Below are positions 52,556 to 61,255 of a DNA stretch of 64,000 nucleotides, one piece after another (within the stretch, counting starts at the first letter, position 1; each line of letters starts with the position of its first letter). A model generated the notes under the pieces. That model was given only the letters and a program-made list of their open reading frames with translations, had not been told where the DNA came from and made no database searches. Source of the DNA: Priestia koreensis (GTDB lineage: Bacteria > Bacillota > Bacilli > Bacillales > Bacillaceae_H); assembly GCF_001274935.1 (NCBI RefSeq), contig NZ_LILC01000030.1, forward strand, positions 186,001-250,000, in the 5' to 3' direction. Made by a program: the position numbers and the translations under genes.

Positions 52556-53002
52556 GATAAGTGCCTCTGTCGCTACGAAAGCTCGGCTTTGTAGGTCTTG
52601 AGAACGCACGCAATAAGCGATTGTTTTTTTCTTTTTGTTCTTTACGACGTGTACATGATCGTCGTATGTGTAAAGAGATAGGGTAACGTCTGTTTTCCCT
52701 TGTTTTGTTTGAATCACAACAGGAGTTCCTGCATCGTTTGGATTCAAGTACTTCGCTTCTGTTCCTGGATATATATAATATTGCTTGATAAATAAGGCTT
52801 CGTTAAATTGCTCAACGATCTGAGTCTTTTCTTGACCTTCAACCGCTTCACCATCAATCGTAACCACTGCTTGTTCAGTCACGACTTCTGGATGTAACTG
52901 AAATCTTGTGACAAACCATTTTACAACGGTCGTTGGCATTGATGATACAACTAATTTAAATACACTTGTGACAATGATCGAAAGAACTACAACCCATGTC
53001 AT
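52553..53002 (-). CDS. yfmQ: YfmQ-like protein
   Basis: A 149-residue protein with one N-terminal membrane segment (about 3-22) and a soluble domain (KQYYIYPGTEAKYLNPNDAGTP, given in part; VTLSLYTYDDHVHVVKNKKKK). It resembles B. subtilis YfmQ, whose function is unknown. It is convergent with glyQS. Confidence 0.68.
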   Translation of the reverse strand: MTWVVVLSIIVTSVFKLVVSSMPTTVVKWFVTRFQLHPEVVTEQAVVTIDGEAVEGQEKTQIVEQFNEALFIKQYYIYPGTEAKYLNPNDAGTPVVIQTKQGKTDVTLSLYTYDDHVHVVKNKKKKTIAYCVRSQDLQSRAFVATEALI

Positions 53003-53117
53003 CGTTCACTCATCTCCATTACGTATTAAAATGAATTACACAATAATGGTAACATAAAATGAATGAGACATTTTTGTAGATTATGTGAACTCTCTTACGA
53101 TCTGAAGTTGAACTGAA

Positions 53118-53152
53118 CAAAAAAACAGACCCTTACCTACCATAAGGGCCTG
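53118..53152 (-). terminator. Terminator after the M23 peptidase gene
   Basis: CAGACCCTTA (53126-53135) and TAAGGGCCTG (53143-53152) pair with one mismatch; the minus strand continues with TTTTTTTG. Confidence 0.75.
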
Positions 53153-53172
53153 ATCGTTTTACTTTCATAATC

Positions 53173-53829
53173 TTACTTTAATAAAGGTAAATCTGCTTCA
53201 GTGGATGATTGATAACCATCTCCGAGTACCCAGATCTGCTGACTGTCTGGGGAAGAAACTTTCGTATAAAGTACTTTTTTAGGTGATAAAATGGTACTTG
53301 ATGATCCTGCTTTAATGATATTAGAGCTTGACCCTAATGTAGGAGAATATTGATAATAAGTAGTATCCGTATCAATTTCAAAATGGAGATGTGCTCCTGT
53401 TGAATATTTACCAGTATTCCCATACTTACCAAGTGACGTATCCTTCGTTACGCTAGCTCCTTTGGAAACCCCGATTGATGCCAAATGATGGTAGCGAAAA
53501 ATTAAATCCTTTGTGGATCCTGTTGCATGGATATAGGCATCAGGATATTTTACAATCACCGTATTTCCTAGAATATTATCGTATCCTGCAGCTAAAACCG
53601 TACCTTTTCCACTAGCCCAGACTGTACGACTACTAGTCGATGAAGTGAGGTCCCAACCGTAGTGTTTAAAACCAAATTTTTGTTCATATTTCGCATTTAA
53701 AAATCCTGCTGTAATATACGCATCGTTAACAGGTTGAATAAGCTTCTGAGTCGCAGCCTGCGCAAAGGAAGGTATTGATAGCGTAAGTAGGAAAACGATT
53801 GATACAACTAAACCTAACAGTTTTTTCAT
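53173..53829 (-). CDS. Secreted M23 (LytM/lysostaphin-type) metallopeptidase
   Basis: A 218-residue exported protein with a signal peptide (cleavage after AQA, about residue 25). The zinc site is complete: His56 and Asp60 in HYGWD, His114/115 in RYHHL, and His147/His149 in HLHFE. M23 enzymes cut peptide cross-bridges in peptidoglycan. There is no separate cell-wall-binding domain, and the C-terminus ends in a short tail. AAAAGGAG precedes ATG 53829. Confidence 0.9.
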   Translation of the reverse strand: MKKLLGLVVSIVFLLTLSIPSFAQAATQKLIQPVNDAYITAGFLNAKYEQKFGFKHYGWDLTSSTSSRTVWASGKGTVLAAGYDNILGNTVIVKYPDAYIHATGSTKDLIFRYHHLASIGVSKGASVTKDTSLGKYGNTGKYSTGAHLHFEIDTDTTYYQYSPTLGSSSNIIKAGSSSTILSPKKVLYTKVSSPDSQQIWVLGDGYQSSTEADLPLLK

Positions 53830-54152
53830 ATGTATTCTCCTTTTCATCTTATATTTCTTACCTGTTAACTATAATACATAAAATGGAAAAACTATAGAGC
53901 TTTAACTATATTGAAACATACTTAACAAAACCCAAAAACACCCATCTGATGACATCACAATTGAACAAATGATTGACAGCCTCATCTCTTGATCCCCTAA
54001 CAACTTGCTGTTATTTTTGTGTAGATTTTTGCATCTTCACAAAAAGATAATATTCGTAAATATGTCGAGTTATGAGAGAAAACGACGAACGATTTAGGTT
54101 CTATTTTATCTTCACAACTATATATCGCTCACACTAATTTTAAACCATATCT
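53830..54152. other. Intergenic region with an inverted repeat, no gene seen
   Basis: The gap between the M23 gene and the yerC terminator is AT-rich. The only structure I find is at 54014-54045: TTTTTGTG-t-AGAT and ATCT-t-CACAAAAA around a 6-base loop. It has no adjacent T-run and may be an operator. Confidence 0.4.
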
Positions 54153-54198
54153 AAAAAAAGAACCCGTTGTCGCTAGATAGCGATAACAGGTTCTTTTC
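54153..54198 (-). terminator. Terminator after yerC
   Basis: AAAAGAACC...GTTGTCGCTA pairs with TAGCGATAAC...GGTTCTTTT (54157-54197); the minus strand continues TTTTTTT. Confidence 0.87.
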
Positions 54199-54207
54199 AG
54201 TCAAGTT

Positions 54208-54510
54208 TTATTCTGACTTCTCTTCGTAAAGACGTTCTAATACCATTTGATACGCGTCACTGCCATAGTTTAAGCAGCGCTTTACACGGGAAATTGTTGC
54301 TGTACTTGCACCCGTTTCATTTTCGATTTTGTGGTAAGTGAATCCTTCTCGAAGCATACGTGCTACCTCTAAACGCTGTGCAAGAGATTGAATTTCATTA
54401 ACCGTACAAAGATCGTCAAAGAACGTATAGCATTCTTCAATATCTTTTAATGATAAAACAGCTTGAAATAACTGATCTAGCTCTTTACCGCGAAGTTTAT
54501 CAATTTGCAT
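54208..54510 (-). CDS. yerC: YerC, TrpR-like DNA-binding protein
   Basis: A 100-residue all-helical protein of the YerC/YecD TrpR-related family. The helix-turn-helix reads TYHKIENETGASTATISRVK (about 64-83). AAAGGAG lies 8 bases before ATG 54510. Its target is not known to me. The gene order yerA-yerC-pcrB matches Bacillus. Confidence 0.9.
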   Translation of the reverse strand: MQIDKLRGKELDQLFQAVLSLKDIEECYTFFDDLCTVNEIQSLAQRLEVARMLREGFTYHKIENETGASTATISRVKRCLNYGSDAYQMVLERLYEEKSE

Positions 54511-54614
54511 AGACTCTACTCCTTTTACCATGTTTGTAAATACCATCTATTTATATTTCGACCTCTAACGAGAGAAGACAGTGCTTGTCCCCACTTCCAA
54601 AGGACCGAAACTAT

Positions 54615-54657
54615 AAGGAGGCTCAGATAATACTACTTTCTGAACCTCTCCTTTTTT
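54615..54657 (+). terminator. Plus-strand terminator with no annotated gene
   Basis: AAGGAGGCTCAGA (54615-54627) pairs with TCTGAACCTCTCCTT (54639-54653) with a mismatch and a bulge, followed by TTTT on the plus strand. No plus-strand gene lies upstream; yerA and yerC are on the other strand. Confidence 0.45.
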
Positions 54658-54723
54658 CATAAGATGAATCTTTTATTTAGGATAACCTCATCGATCTTAT
54701 ATTAAAAGCAATACTCTTATATT

Positions 54724-56463
54724 TTAACGCATTATCGTTGGAAAGAGTACTTCTTTCTTCATAACATCATAAATTCCGTTCGGTGTAATGCGAATATAAG
54801 GCAAATGTGTAGAAGACAAAAAGAGCAGTGAATAGATTGGATCACTATGCGTATATCCACGTTCGCGTAGCTTTGTGATCATCGCTTCCTCTTTTACAAC
54901 TAGCTCATCCATCGGCAGATCTGACATGCTTCCGCCCACTAAAAGCGGAATTTCAGCAATTACCTCTCCGTTTTCTACTAACACAATTCCTCCACCAAGC
55001 TCCTTCATTCTCTTAAAAGCGGTCAGCATGTCATCTTTGTTTTTTCCTATAATAATGATGTCACCTGTATTCGAGAACGAACTAACAAATCCTGATACGT
55101 TGGATGCGAATCCTTTAATCAGCGTGTTAATTCGCCATTTCCCATTTCTGTCCGCAAGCATTAAAAAGCTTTCGTCTCCTTCTGGCAGCTCATCAGCAGA
55201 GATATCCATGTTAATGGAATATGGCTTCATGATCACCGTGTTTTCCATATGGAGACCAAGCGGCATTGAAAATTGCAAATCATCTTTCGTGAGGGTCCAG
55301 TCTAATTTTAATGGATGAACATCAAATTCCTCCCATGGAAACTCATTGAAAGCACGCTGATTGATGCCGTCCTTTAGCACCCACTGACCTTTTGCCAAGA
55401 CAGAGACAGGCGTCGGATCGTCTTTTGCCTGTAAAATATTCAAGTTGGCAATTCGGCCTGTTGTAATGCTACCATGAAGGTGCCCAAGGTTGTAGTAGTT
55501 CGCAACATTAAAGGACACCATATGATATGCATCAATTAATGGGACACCTTGTTCAATGGCGATCTTTACAAGCATATCTGAAATCCCCTCTTTATAAAAA
55601 GAAGGTGTCGAGCCATCGCTATTCATTGTGATTTGATCGTAACACGTAATTCCCAATTCCTGCATTTCCTTAAGAAGCACAGGCAGATCAGGTCGAATAG
55701 ATGAATGACGCAATGACACGTGATAGCCGTGCATTAAACGTTTTAGTACATCCTGACCTGTCATTGCTTCGTGGTCACAATCCGCACCAAGAAGCTTCAT
55801 TTTTCCTAACGTCATTTCAGAAGCACCAGGGAAATGTCCTTCTACTTTCTTTTTCAGTCGCTTCGTCTCTTGAATCCAGTGCAGCATCATGTCATCACCA
55901 TTTAAAAGCTTCGGCCATGCCGTAAGTTCTCCACCTTGGATAACTGCTTCATTCTCTAACCATGATTTTACGTTTCCATTTGAAAAAATATGATCTTCTC
56001 CTGCAAACTCTGTCTGCCCGTCAAATCGGCACCACCAGTACATCGTTGACGGAAGTTCAGAAAATTTCTTCACTATAGAAAACGCTTTCTTTTTATCAGA
56101 CTGTAAAGCCAGTACTAAATTATCGTTCACGAGCGTTGTCGTCCCATGAATCGATGCATATTCTGCAAATGTTTGGGGATTATATAATTGAAAAGGGTGG
56201 ACATGAGGCTCAATGTATCCAGGTACAACAAACTGATCGGTACAATCTACGACTTCTGTTCCACTGAGGTTGGCTGGCCACTTTTCACCTACATATACAA
56301 TTCGATCTTCGTAAATCCATATATTTGCCGTAAGCCAATTTCGTAAAAATGAATGTAAAAACGTAGCATTTTGAAGAATAATGCTTGGAGCTTTTGATCC
56401 GTTTAGCACCTCAACATGCTCACGCAACTCTTTATTTTTCCAACGATAACGTTGTTCAAGCAT
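54724..56463 (-). CDS. yerA: YerA, adenine deaminase-like amidohydrolase
   Basis: A 579-residue amidohydrolase of the adenine-deaminase family. The metal-binding EPHVHP appears about residue 86, and FSNTGDIIIIGKNKDDM and GGGIVLVENGEV lie in the C-terminal domain typical of Ade. In B. subtilis YerA is a putative adenine deaminase distinct from AdeC. ATG 56463 is chosen with AAAGAGG 8 bases upstream. The purine operon lies nearby, but a link is only suggestive. Confidence 0.87.
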   Translation of the reverse strand: MLEQRYRWKNKELREHVEVLNGSKAPSIILQNATFLHSFLRNWLTANIWIYEDRIVYVGEKWPANLSGTEVVDCTDQFVVPGYIEPHVHPFQLYNPQTFAEYASIHGTTTLVNDNLVLALQSDKKKAFSIVKKFSELPSTMYWWCRFDGQTEFAGEDHIFSNGNVKSWLENEAVIQGGELTAWPKLLNGDDMMLHWIQETKRLKKKVEGHFPGASEMTLGKMKLLGADCDHEAMTGQDVLKRLMHGYHVSLRHSSIRPDLPVLLKEMQELGITCYDQITMNSDGSTPSFYKEGISDMLVKIAIEQGVPLIDAYHMVSFNVANYYNLGHLHGSITTGRIANLNILQAKDDPTPVSVLAKGQWVLKDGINQRAFNEFPWEEFDVHPLKLDWTLTKDDLQFSMPLGLHMENTVIMKPYSINMDISADELPEGDESFLMLADRNGKWRINTLIKGFASNVSGFVSSFSNTGDIIIIGKNKDDMLTAFKRMKELGGGIVLVENGEVIAEIPLLVGGSMSDLPMDELVVKEEAMITKLRERGYTHSDPIYSLLFLSSTHLPYIRITPNGIYDVMKKEVLFPTIMR

Positions 56464-56573
56464 GTACATCACCTCTTTTTTGTAACCGTTATCATTATGG
56501 TATCACAATACGTGTATTAACGCACCGAAGAATTAAACGAATATTTGAACTTTTTATGAAGGTGGAGAATGAA

Positions 56574-56825
56574 ATGAAGCAAAATATCGGTACATTAAAT
56601 GCATTAATTCGAATTACGCTTGGTTTTACTGTTTTAGCTTGGTCAATCGCTCGTCTATCTAGAAGACCGTATAAACAGTCTCATTTGGTTTATGCGATGC
56701 TTGGTGGGATGAAAATTGCTGAAGGATTTACGCGCTTTTGTCCATTAACGTATGCATATGACAAATCGCAAGAGAAATCAAAGGCTGATGAACAACCTTA
56801 TTTGACAACATATAACCCATCTTAA
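56574..56825 (+). CDS. DUF2892 membrane protein
   Basis: An 83-residue YgaP-type DUF2892 protein: MKQNIGTLNALIRITLGF, a hydrophobic pair of helices, and CPLTYAY near the C-terminus. Function is unknown. ATG 56574 is chosen with GGTGGAG 6 bases upstream; it is divergent from yerA. Confidence 0.8.
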   Translation: MKQNIGTLNALIRITLGFTVLAWSIARLSRRPYKQSHLVYAMLGGMKIAEGFTRFCPLTYAYDKSQEKSKADEQPYLTTYNPS

Positions 56826-56830
56826 TGAAG

Positions 56831-56865
56831 AAAAATGCGGGCGATGAGCCTGCATTTTTTTATTT
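56831..56865 (+). terminator. Intrinsic terminator
   Basis: AAAAATGCGGGC (56831-56842) pairs with GCCTGCATTTTT with one mismatch, then TTTATTT. Confidence 0.75.
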
Positions 56866-57034
56866 GTGACCTTTGTCCCTCGAATCTACATCTATCCTCA
56901 CTATTAAAAATGAATTTTTTTTGATAATATGGGTGATTGAGAGTGAATATTACATTATAATTACAATATACTTATATTTTGTAATGATATTGTAATATTC
57001 TTGCAATAACAGGAAGTTTTGGAGGGGTTAGAAA

Positions 57035-58855
57035 GTGCTTTATGAAAGAAAACACCGTTATGTACACAGTCTAGATGGACTTCGAGCGTTAGCTGTTCTA
57101 TCAGTTATTGCTTATCATCTAAACTTAAAATGGGCACCAGGAGGTTTTTTGGGCGTAGACGTTTTTTTTGTGTTGTCTGGCTATCTCATTACCTCTATTT
57201 TATTAGATCAACAGCAGCATCAAACCTTTAGTCTTCAGAAGTTTTGGATTAGTCGCGTGCGTCGTCTGCTTCCCGCTGCTTATTTCATGATTGCCGCAAC
57301 CGTTTTGTGGATCATTTTCTTTAAGCGCTCACTGCTACACACCATACATGGTGATGCATTGACTTCTGTTTTTTATATGAGTAACTGGTGGTTTATCTTT
57401 CATAAAGTTTCGTATTTTGATAGTTTCAACTCTATGTCTCCATTAAAAAACTTATGGTCGTTAGCAATCGAAGAACAGTTTTATATCGTATGGCCACTTT
57501 TCTTATTAGTGGGCTTGAAGTTAATGAACAGCCGTAAAAAGCTGACCTTCGTGATCTTCCTTTTCGCTCTTCTTTCGGCAGGATTAATGGGCTTTTTATA
57601 TGAGCCTGGTGAAGATCCAAGCCGCATTTACTACGGAACAGATACACGTGCGTTTGCTTTACTTTTAGGAGGATGCTTAGCGTTTATTTGGCCAATGCAA
57701 CGCCTATCGTCCAAGAATTTGCCGAAACCTGCCCGCCGAATATTGAATGTCGTCAGCGTGATTACATTTGCTATTTTAATTTTTTGTATGGCGACGGTTG
57801 ATGAGTTTAAACCGTTCGTATACAAAGGTGGCATGTTTTTAATTGCTTTAAATACGGCTATTTTAATCGCAACCATCAGCCATCCTAGCAGTTTCTTAGG
57901 AAAAGTATTATCGGTAAGACCGTTAACATGGATTGGAACAAGGTCGTACGGCATTTACCTTTGGCACTATCCTATTATTATTTTAACAACGCCGTTATCA
58001 GAGATGGGCATATTTAATCCTGTTCGCATGGGATTGCAAGTGGGGGTAACACTCCTGATCGCTGAGCTTTCTTATCGTTATTTTGAGACGCCAATTCGTC
58101 GGAATGGATTCCTTTATTACTTTAAAATGTATCATCCAAAACGATTAATTCAGTGGAAGCTTCTCCCTCACAAGCAGCGAATTATTACGATTTTGCCTGT
58201 CGTTGTATGTGTCGTTCTGATTAGTGATTTTGCTTACTCTTTTACATACAAAGCGAGCACCAGTGAAGCATCACCAAAGCAAACGGTCATTAAGGTACAC
58301 CATACAGAACCTGCACATACGCAGGTAAAACCAAACCCAGAGCCTGAAAAAGATAAGCCTGTGGCAAAACCAGTTGAACCACCAAAACCATCCTATACAG
58401 ATGTATTAGCCATCGGTGACTCGATCATGCTTGATATCGCGCCAGAGCTTCAAAAGCTGTACGGCTCGATTACGATTGATGGAAAAGTTGGGCGACAAAT
58501 GAGCGAAGCCATTGAGCTCGCGCCTAATTACCAATCCTTTAACCACCCGGATAAGGCCATTATCGTAGAGCTAGGTACAAACGGATACTTTACAGAAGAA
58601 CAATTGGATGCCTTTTTAAGCCACTTTCCAGAGGCACAAATTTTTATTGTAAACACAAAGGTTCCAAGACCTTGGGAAGATGAAGTGAATGTAGTGATTA
58701 ATCAAAAAGCCCGACAATCGAAGAAAATCCAGCTCATAGATTGGTACTCACACGGAAGCAATCATCCTGAATACTTTGCTCCTGACGGGGTTCACTTACA
58801 GCCGAGCGGTGCGAGAAGGCTCGCTTCACTCATCAGTCAAGAAATGAACAGCTAA
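57035..58855 (+). CDS. Membrane O-acyltransferase with SGNH domain, OatA-like
   Basis: A 606-residue protein: an acyltransferase-3 domain with about ten or eleven helices (residues 1-400; HSLDGLRALAVLSVIAYHL carries the conserved motif), a Pro/Lys-rich linker and an extracytoplasmic SGNH domain (about 450-606). The SGNH catalytic residues are visible as GDS and the D-x2-H in DGVHL. OatA proteins O-acetylate peptidoglycan muramic acid and give lysozyme resistance; other surface polymers are possible targets. GTG 57035 is used with GGAGGGG 7 bases upstream. Confidence 0.9.
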   Translation: MLYERKHRYVHSLDGLRALAVLSVIAYHLNLKWAPGGFLGVDVFFVLSGYLITSILLDQQQHQTFSLQKFWISRVRRLLPAAYFMIAATVLWIIFFKRSLLHTIHGDALTSVFYMSNWWFIFHKVSYFDSFNSMSPLKNLWSLAIEEQFYIVWPLFLLVGLKLMNSRKKLTFVIFLFALLSAGLMGFLYEPGEDPSRIYYGTDTRAFALLLGGCLAFIWPMQRLSSKNLPKPARRILNVVSVITFAILIFCMATVDEFKPFVYKGGMFLIALNTAILIATISHPSSFLGKVLSVRPLTWIGTRSYGIYLWHYPIIILTTPLSEMGIFNPVRMGLQVGVTLLIAELSYRYFETPIRRNGFLYYFKMYHPKRLIQWKLLPHKQRIITILPVVVCVVLISDFAYSFTYKASTSEASPKQTVIKVHHTEPAHTQVKPNPEPEKDKPVAKPVEPPKPSYTDVLAIGDSIMLDIAPELQKLYGSITIDGKVGRQMSEAIELAPNYQSFNHPDKAIIVELGTNGYFTEEQLDAFLSHFPEAQIFIVNTKVPRPWEDEVNVVINQKARQSKKIQLIDWYSHGSNHPEYFAPDGVHLQPSGARRLASLISQEMNS

Positions 58856-58858
58856 TAC

Positions 58859-58895
58859 AGAATCACATCCTCATTAATGGGGATGTGATTCTTTA
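58859..58895 (+). terminator. Intrinsic terminator
   Basis: AGAATCACATCC (58859-58870) pairs with GGATGTGATTCT (58881-58892), then TTT. Confidence 0.87.
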
Positions 58896-59271
58896 ATGTA
58901 TCCCTCTACCTTATCAAGGAATAACGAGTGCATCAAAAACTCTATTATGTGCTCTTTTTTGGGGGAAACGTAAACGATCTTAGCACGGATTTTCCTTTTC
59001 TAACATTAGAGCAGAACTTGTAATTACCTTCCAGATATATTATATTATTTGACGTATCAAATGTTTTAATTTAATAACCACTTATCTATACTATGTTCAA
59101 TTATTATTAGGGTATTTTACAAACGTTCGACATTGAATAACTTGATTTTAGAGTAAGTGACTTGGATGAGGCAAATTATGAATGGATCGTTTTCTTGAGA
59201 AAATATAATAAGTTCATTCATGAGTCGTTATGAAGATGAAAAAATTCAAAAATAGAATAGGAGACTGGCGC
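58896..59271. other. Intergenic region with a possible gene remnant
   Basis: 376 bases of AT-rich sequence without a full gene. At 59141-59233 on the plus strand a 30-codon open stretch reads VSDLDEANYEWIVFLRKY and ends with TGA; it has no start or binding site and resembles the C-terminal end of a protein, so it may be a relic. No other structure seen. Confidence 0.3.
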
Positions 59272-59643
59272 ATGGAGATACTCGCAGCAGTTTTAGTGGG
59301 AATTGTAGCATTGGAACATTTATTCATTATGATTCTTGAAATGTTTTTTATTCGTTCAAAGGTAGCCAAACGAGCATTCAAATTACCTGAGCACTTGGAA
59401 GAAGATCCGAATGTAGCCGTTATGTTTGCAAATCAGGGATTATATAATGGATTTTTAGCATCAGGACTCATTTGGGGGCTCATGCTAGGATTCAATTCAG
59501 TTGGTCATATGATTCAGTTATTTTTCGTAATTTGTGTGGTTTTGGCAGCGATTTACGGGAGTTTTACATCTAACAAGTCAATTATTATCAAACAGGGACT
59601 TCCAGCCATTTTAGCACTGATTGCACTTTTATTTGTCAGATAA
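59272..59643 (+). CDS. DUF1304 membrane protein
   Basis: A 123-residue protein with four hydrophobic helices. LVGIVALEHLFIMILEMFF at the start and ANQGLYNGFLASGLIWGL in the middle are the DUF1304 signatures. Function is unknown. ATG 59272 is chosen with AGGAG 8 bases upstream; an in-frame ATG at 59230 is less well supported. Confidence 0.82.
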   Translation: MEILAAVLVGIVALEHLFIMILEMFFIRSKVAKRAFKLPEHLEEDPNVAVMFANQGLYNGFLASGLIWGLMLGFNSVGHMIQLFFVICVVLAAIYGSFTSNKSIIIKQGLPAILALIALLFVR

Positions 59644-59671
59644 AATTTAAATCTTTCGACAACCTCTTTCA

Positions 59672-59713
59672 CAGCAACCTCATCTCCCATGGTAGGGTTG
59701 CTTTTTATTTTTT
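59672..59713 (+). terminator. Intrinsic terminator after the DUF1304 gene
   Basis: AGCAACCT (59673-59680) pairs with AGGGTTGCT (59694-59702), then TTTTTATTTTTTT. The rest of the 326-base gap to purD shows nothing else. Confidence 0.8.
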
Positions 59714-59930
59714 TCATACTCTTGATTGGCACCACAGAAAACATTTCCAAATGCAGATACCCACATACTTTTGAAGGTAAAAAGCATACATTCGCTAAAT
59801 CACCTTTGTTTGACTAATAAAGTTGAAAATTTTTTAGCACCCTTTTCCCCTTATTAAATTAATATTTTAGGTCCCTTGCAGCCCTGTACTCATTTAATCA
59901 ATTTGACTCACTTCTTTAACAGCCAATTTA

Positions 59931-59968
59931 AAAAATCCCCATCTTTACTCATAAAGATGGGGATTTTT
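59931..59968. terminator. Terminator of the purine operon
   Basis: Perfect 17-base arms (59931-59947 and 59952-59968) with A5 and T5 ends, directly after the purD stop. Confidence 0.92.
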
Positions 59969-59969
59969 G

Positions 59970-61238
59970 TTATCTAACTCCTTCTGAAAGTGCTCTTTTT
60001 CCAATATCCGTTCTGTAAAAGAACCCTTCTTTTCCGATTTTATTTATTTCCTGGTAGGCCTTCTCCTGTGCTTCTTCTAACGTTGCTGCCTTCGCACCAA
60101 CAAGAAGGACACGCCCTCCGTCTGAGACGAAATGGTCATCTTTTTCCTTTACACCCGCATGGAAAAGCAATGACTGTGCGTCTAGGTCCTGTAATCCCTC
60201 AATCGTCGCTTCTTTTTTATAAGCATTCGGATAGCCTTCCGCCGCAAGAACGACACCAAGTACCGCTTCGTCGGACCACTTTATTTCAACAGGCTCCTTT
60301 TTACATAGCTGAAGCAACACTTCGACAAGGTCACTTTCCATACGCGGAAGAACGACTTGTGTTTCTGGGTCTCCAAATCGTGCGTTAAATTCAATGACCT
60401 TTGGCCCGTCCACTGTTGCGATCAGCCCAGCGTACAATACGCCTGTATAAGGACAGCCTTCTGCTTCAAGCGCTTTGGCCATTGGCTCCACAATTGCTCG
60501 AACGGCCGTTTGAACAAGCTCCTCACTAATTTGCGGAACAGGTGAGTACGCCCCCATTCCTCCCGTGTTCGGACCTTTATCATTATTGTAGGCACGCTTA
60601 TGGTCTTGAGCGATCACCATTGGATAAACGTTCGTTCCTTGCACGAATGCCATTAATGAAAACTCTTCACCTGCTAAAAATTCTTCGATGACTACTTTAC
60701 TTCCCGCACCTGCAAACTTATCGTGAACGAGAATATCTTGAAGTGCCTCCACCGCTTCTTCAACCGTAAAAGCAACGGTAACACCCTTTCCAGCTGCAAG
60801 GCCATCTGCTTTAATCACAATAGGAGCCCCTTGCTGTTCAACGTACTTCTTCGCATCCTCAAAGCTCGTAAATACCTCATAAAAAGAGGTCGGAATATCA
60901 TACTTCGCCATCAGTTCTTTTGCGAATGCTTTACTTCCTTCAATCATCGCTCCGCTTTGATGAGGTCCGAATACCGTTAACCCTGCCTCTTCAAAGTCAT
61001 CTACAATCCCGTTCATAAGAGGTACCTCAGGGCCAACAATAGTTAGCTGAACATCGTTTTCTTTTGCAAACGTAATGAGCTTCTGATGTTCATTCTCTTG
61101 AATAGGAACGAGTGTCGCTACATCTGTCATTCCTGCATTTCCAGGTGCGACAAAGGTTGTATCTACTAAAGAACTTTGTGCGACCTTCCATGCGATCGTA
61201 TGCTCACGCCCGCCTTTTCCAATTACTAAAACATTCAT
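59970..61238 (-). CDS. purD: Phosphoribosylamine-glycine ligase (GAR synthetase)
   Basis: A 422-residue ATP-grasp enzyme, step 2 of IMP synthesis. VLVIGKGGREHTI opens the N-terminal domain; APIVIKADGLAAGKGVTVA and EFNARFGDPETQ form the ATP and Mg sites. It is the last gene of the pur operon, 17 bases after purH, followed by a strong terminator. Confidence 0.97.
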   Translation of the reverse strand: MNVLVIGKGGREHTIAWKVAQSSLVDTTFVAPGNAGMTDVATLVPIQENEHQKLITFAKENDVQLTIVGPEVPLMNGIVDDFEEAGLTVFGPHQSGAMIEGSKAFAKELMAKYDIPTSFYEVFTSFEDAKKYVEQQGAPIVIKADGLAAGKGVTVAFTVEEAVEALQDILVHDKFAGAGSKVVIEEFLAGEEFSLMAFVQGTNVYPMVIAQDHKRAYNNDKGPNTGGMGAYSPVPQISEELVQTAVRAIVEPMAKALEAEGCPYTGVLYAGLIATVDGPKVIEFNARFGDPETQVVLPRMESDLVEVLLQLCKKEPVEIKWSDEAVLGVVLAAEGYPNAYKKEATIEGLQDLDAQSLLFHAGVKEKDDHFVSDGGRVLLVGAKAATLEEAQEKAYQEINKIGKEGFFYRTDIGKRALSEGVR

Positions 61239-61255
61239 CCCCGCTCACCTCTTTA

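Noticed and set aside
59990..60388. A 132-codon plus-strand frame inside purD
   Set aside because: Antisense shadow of purD; no start signal and no family resemblance.
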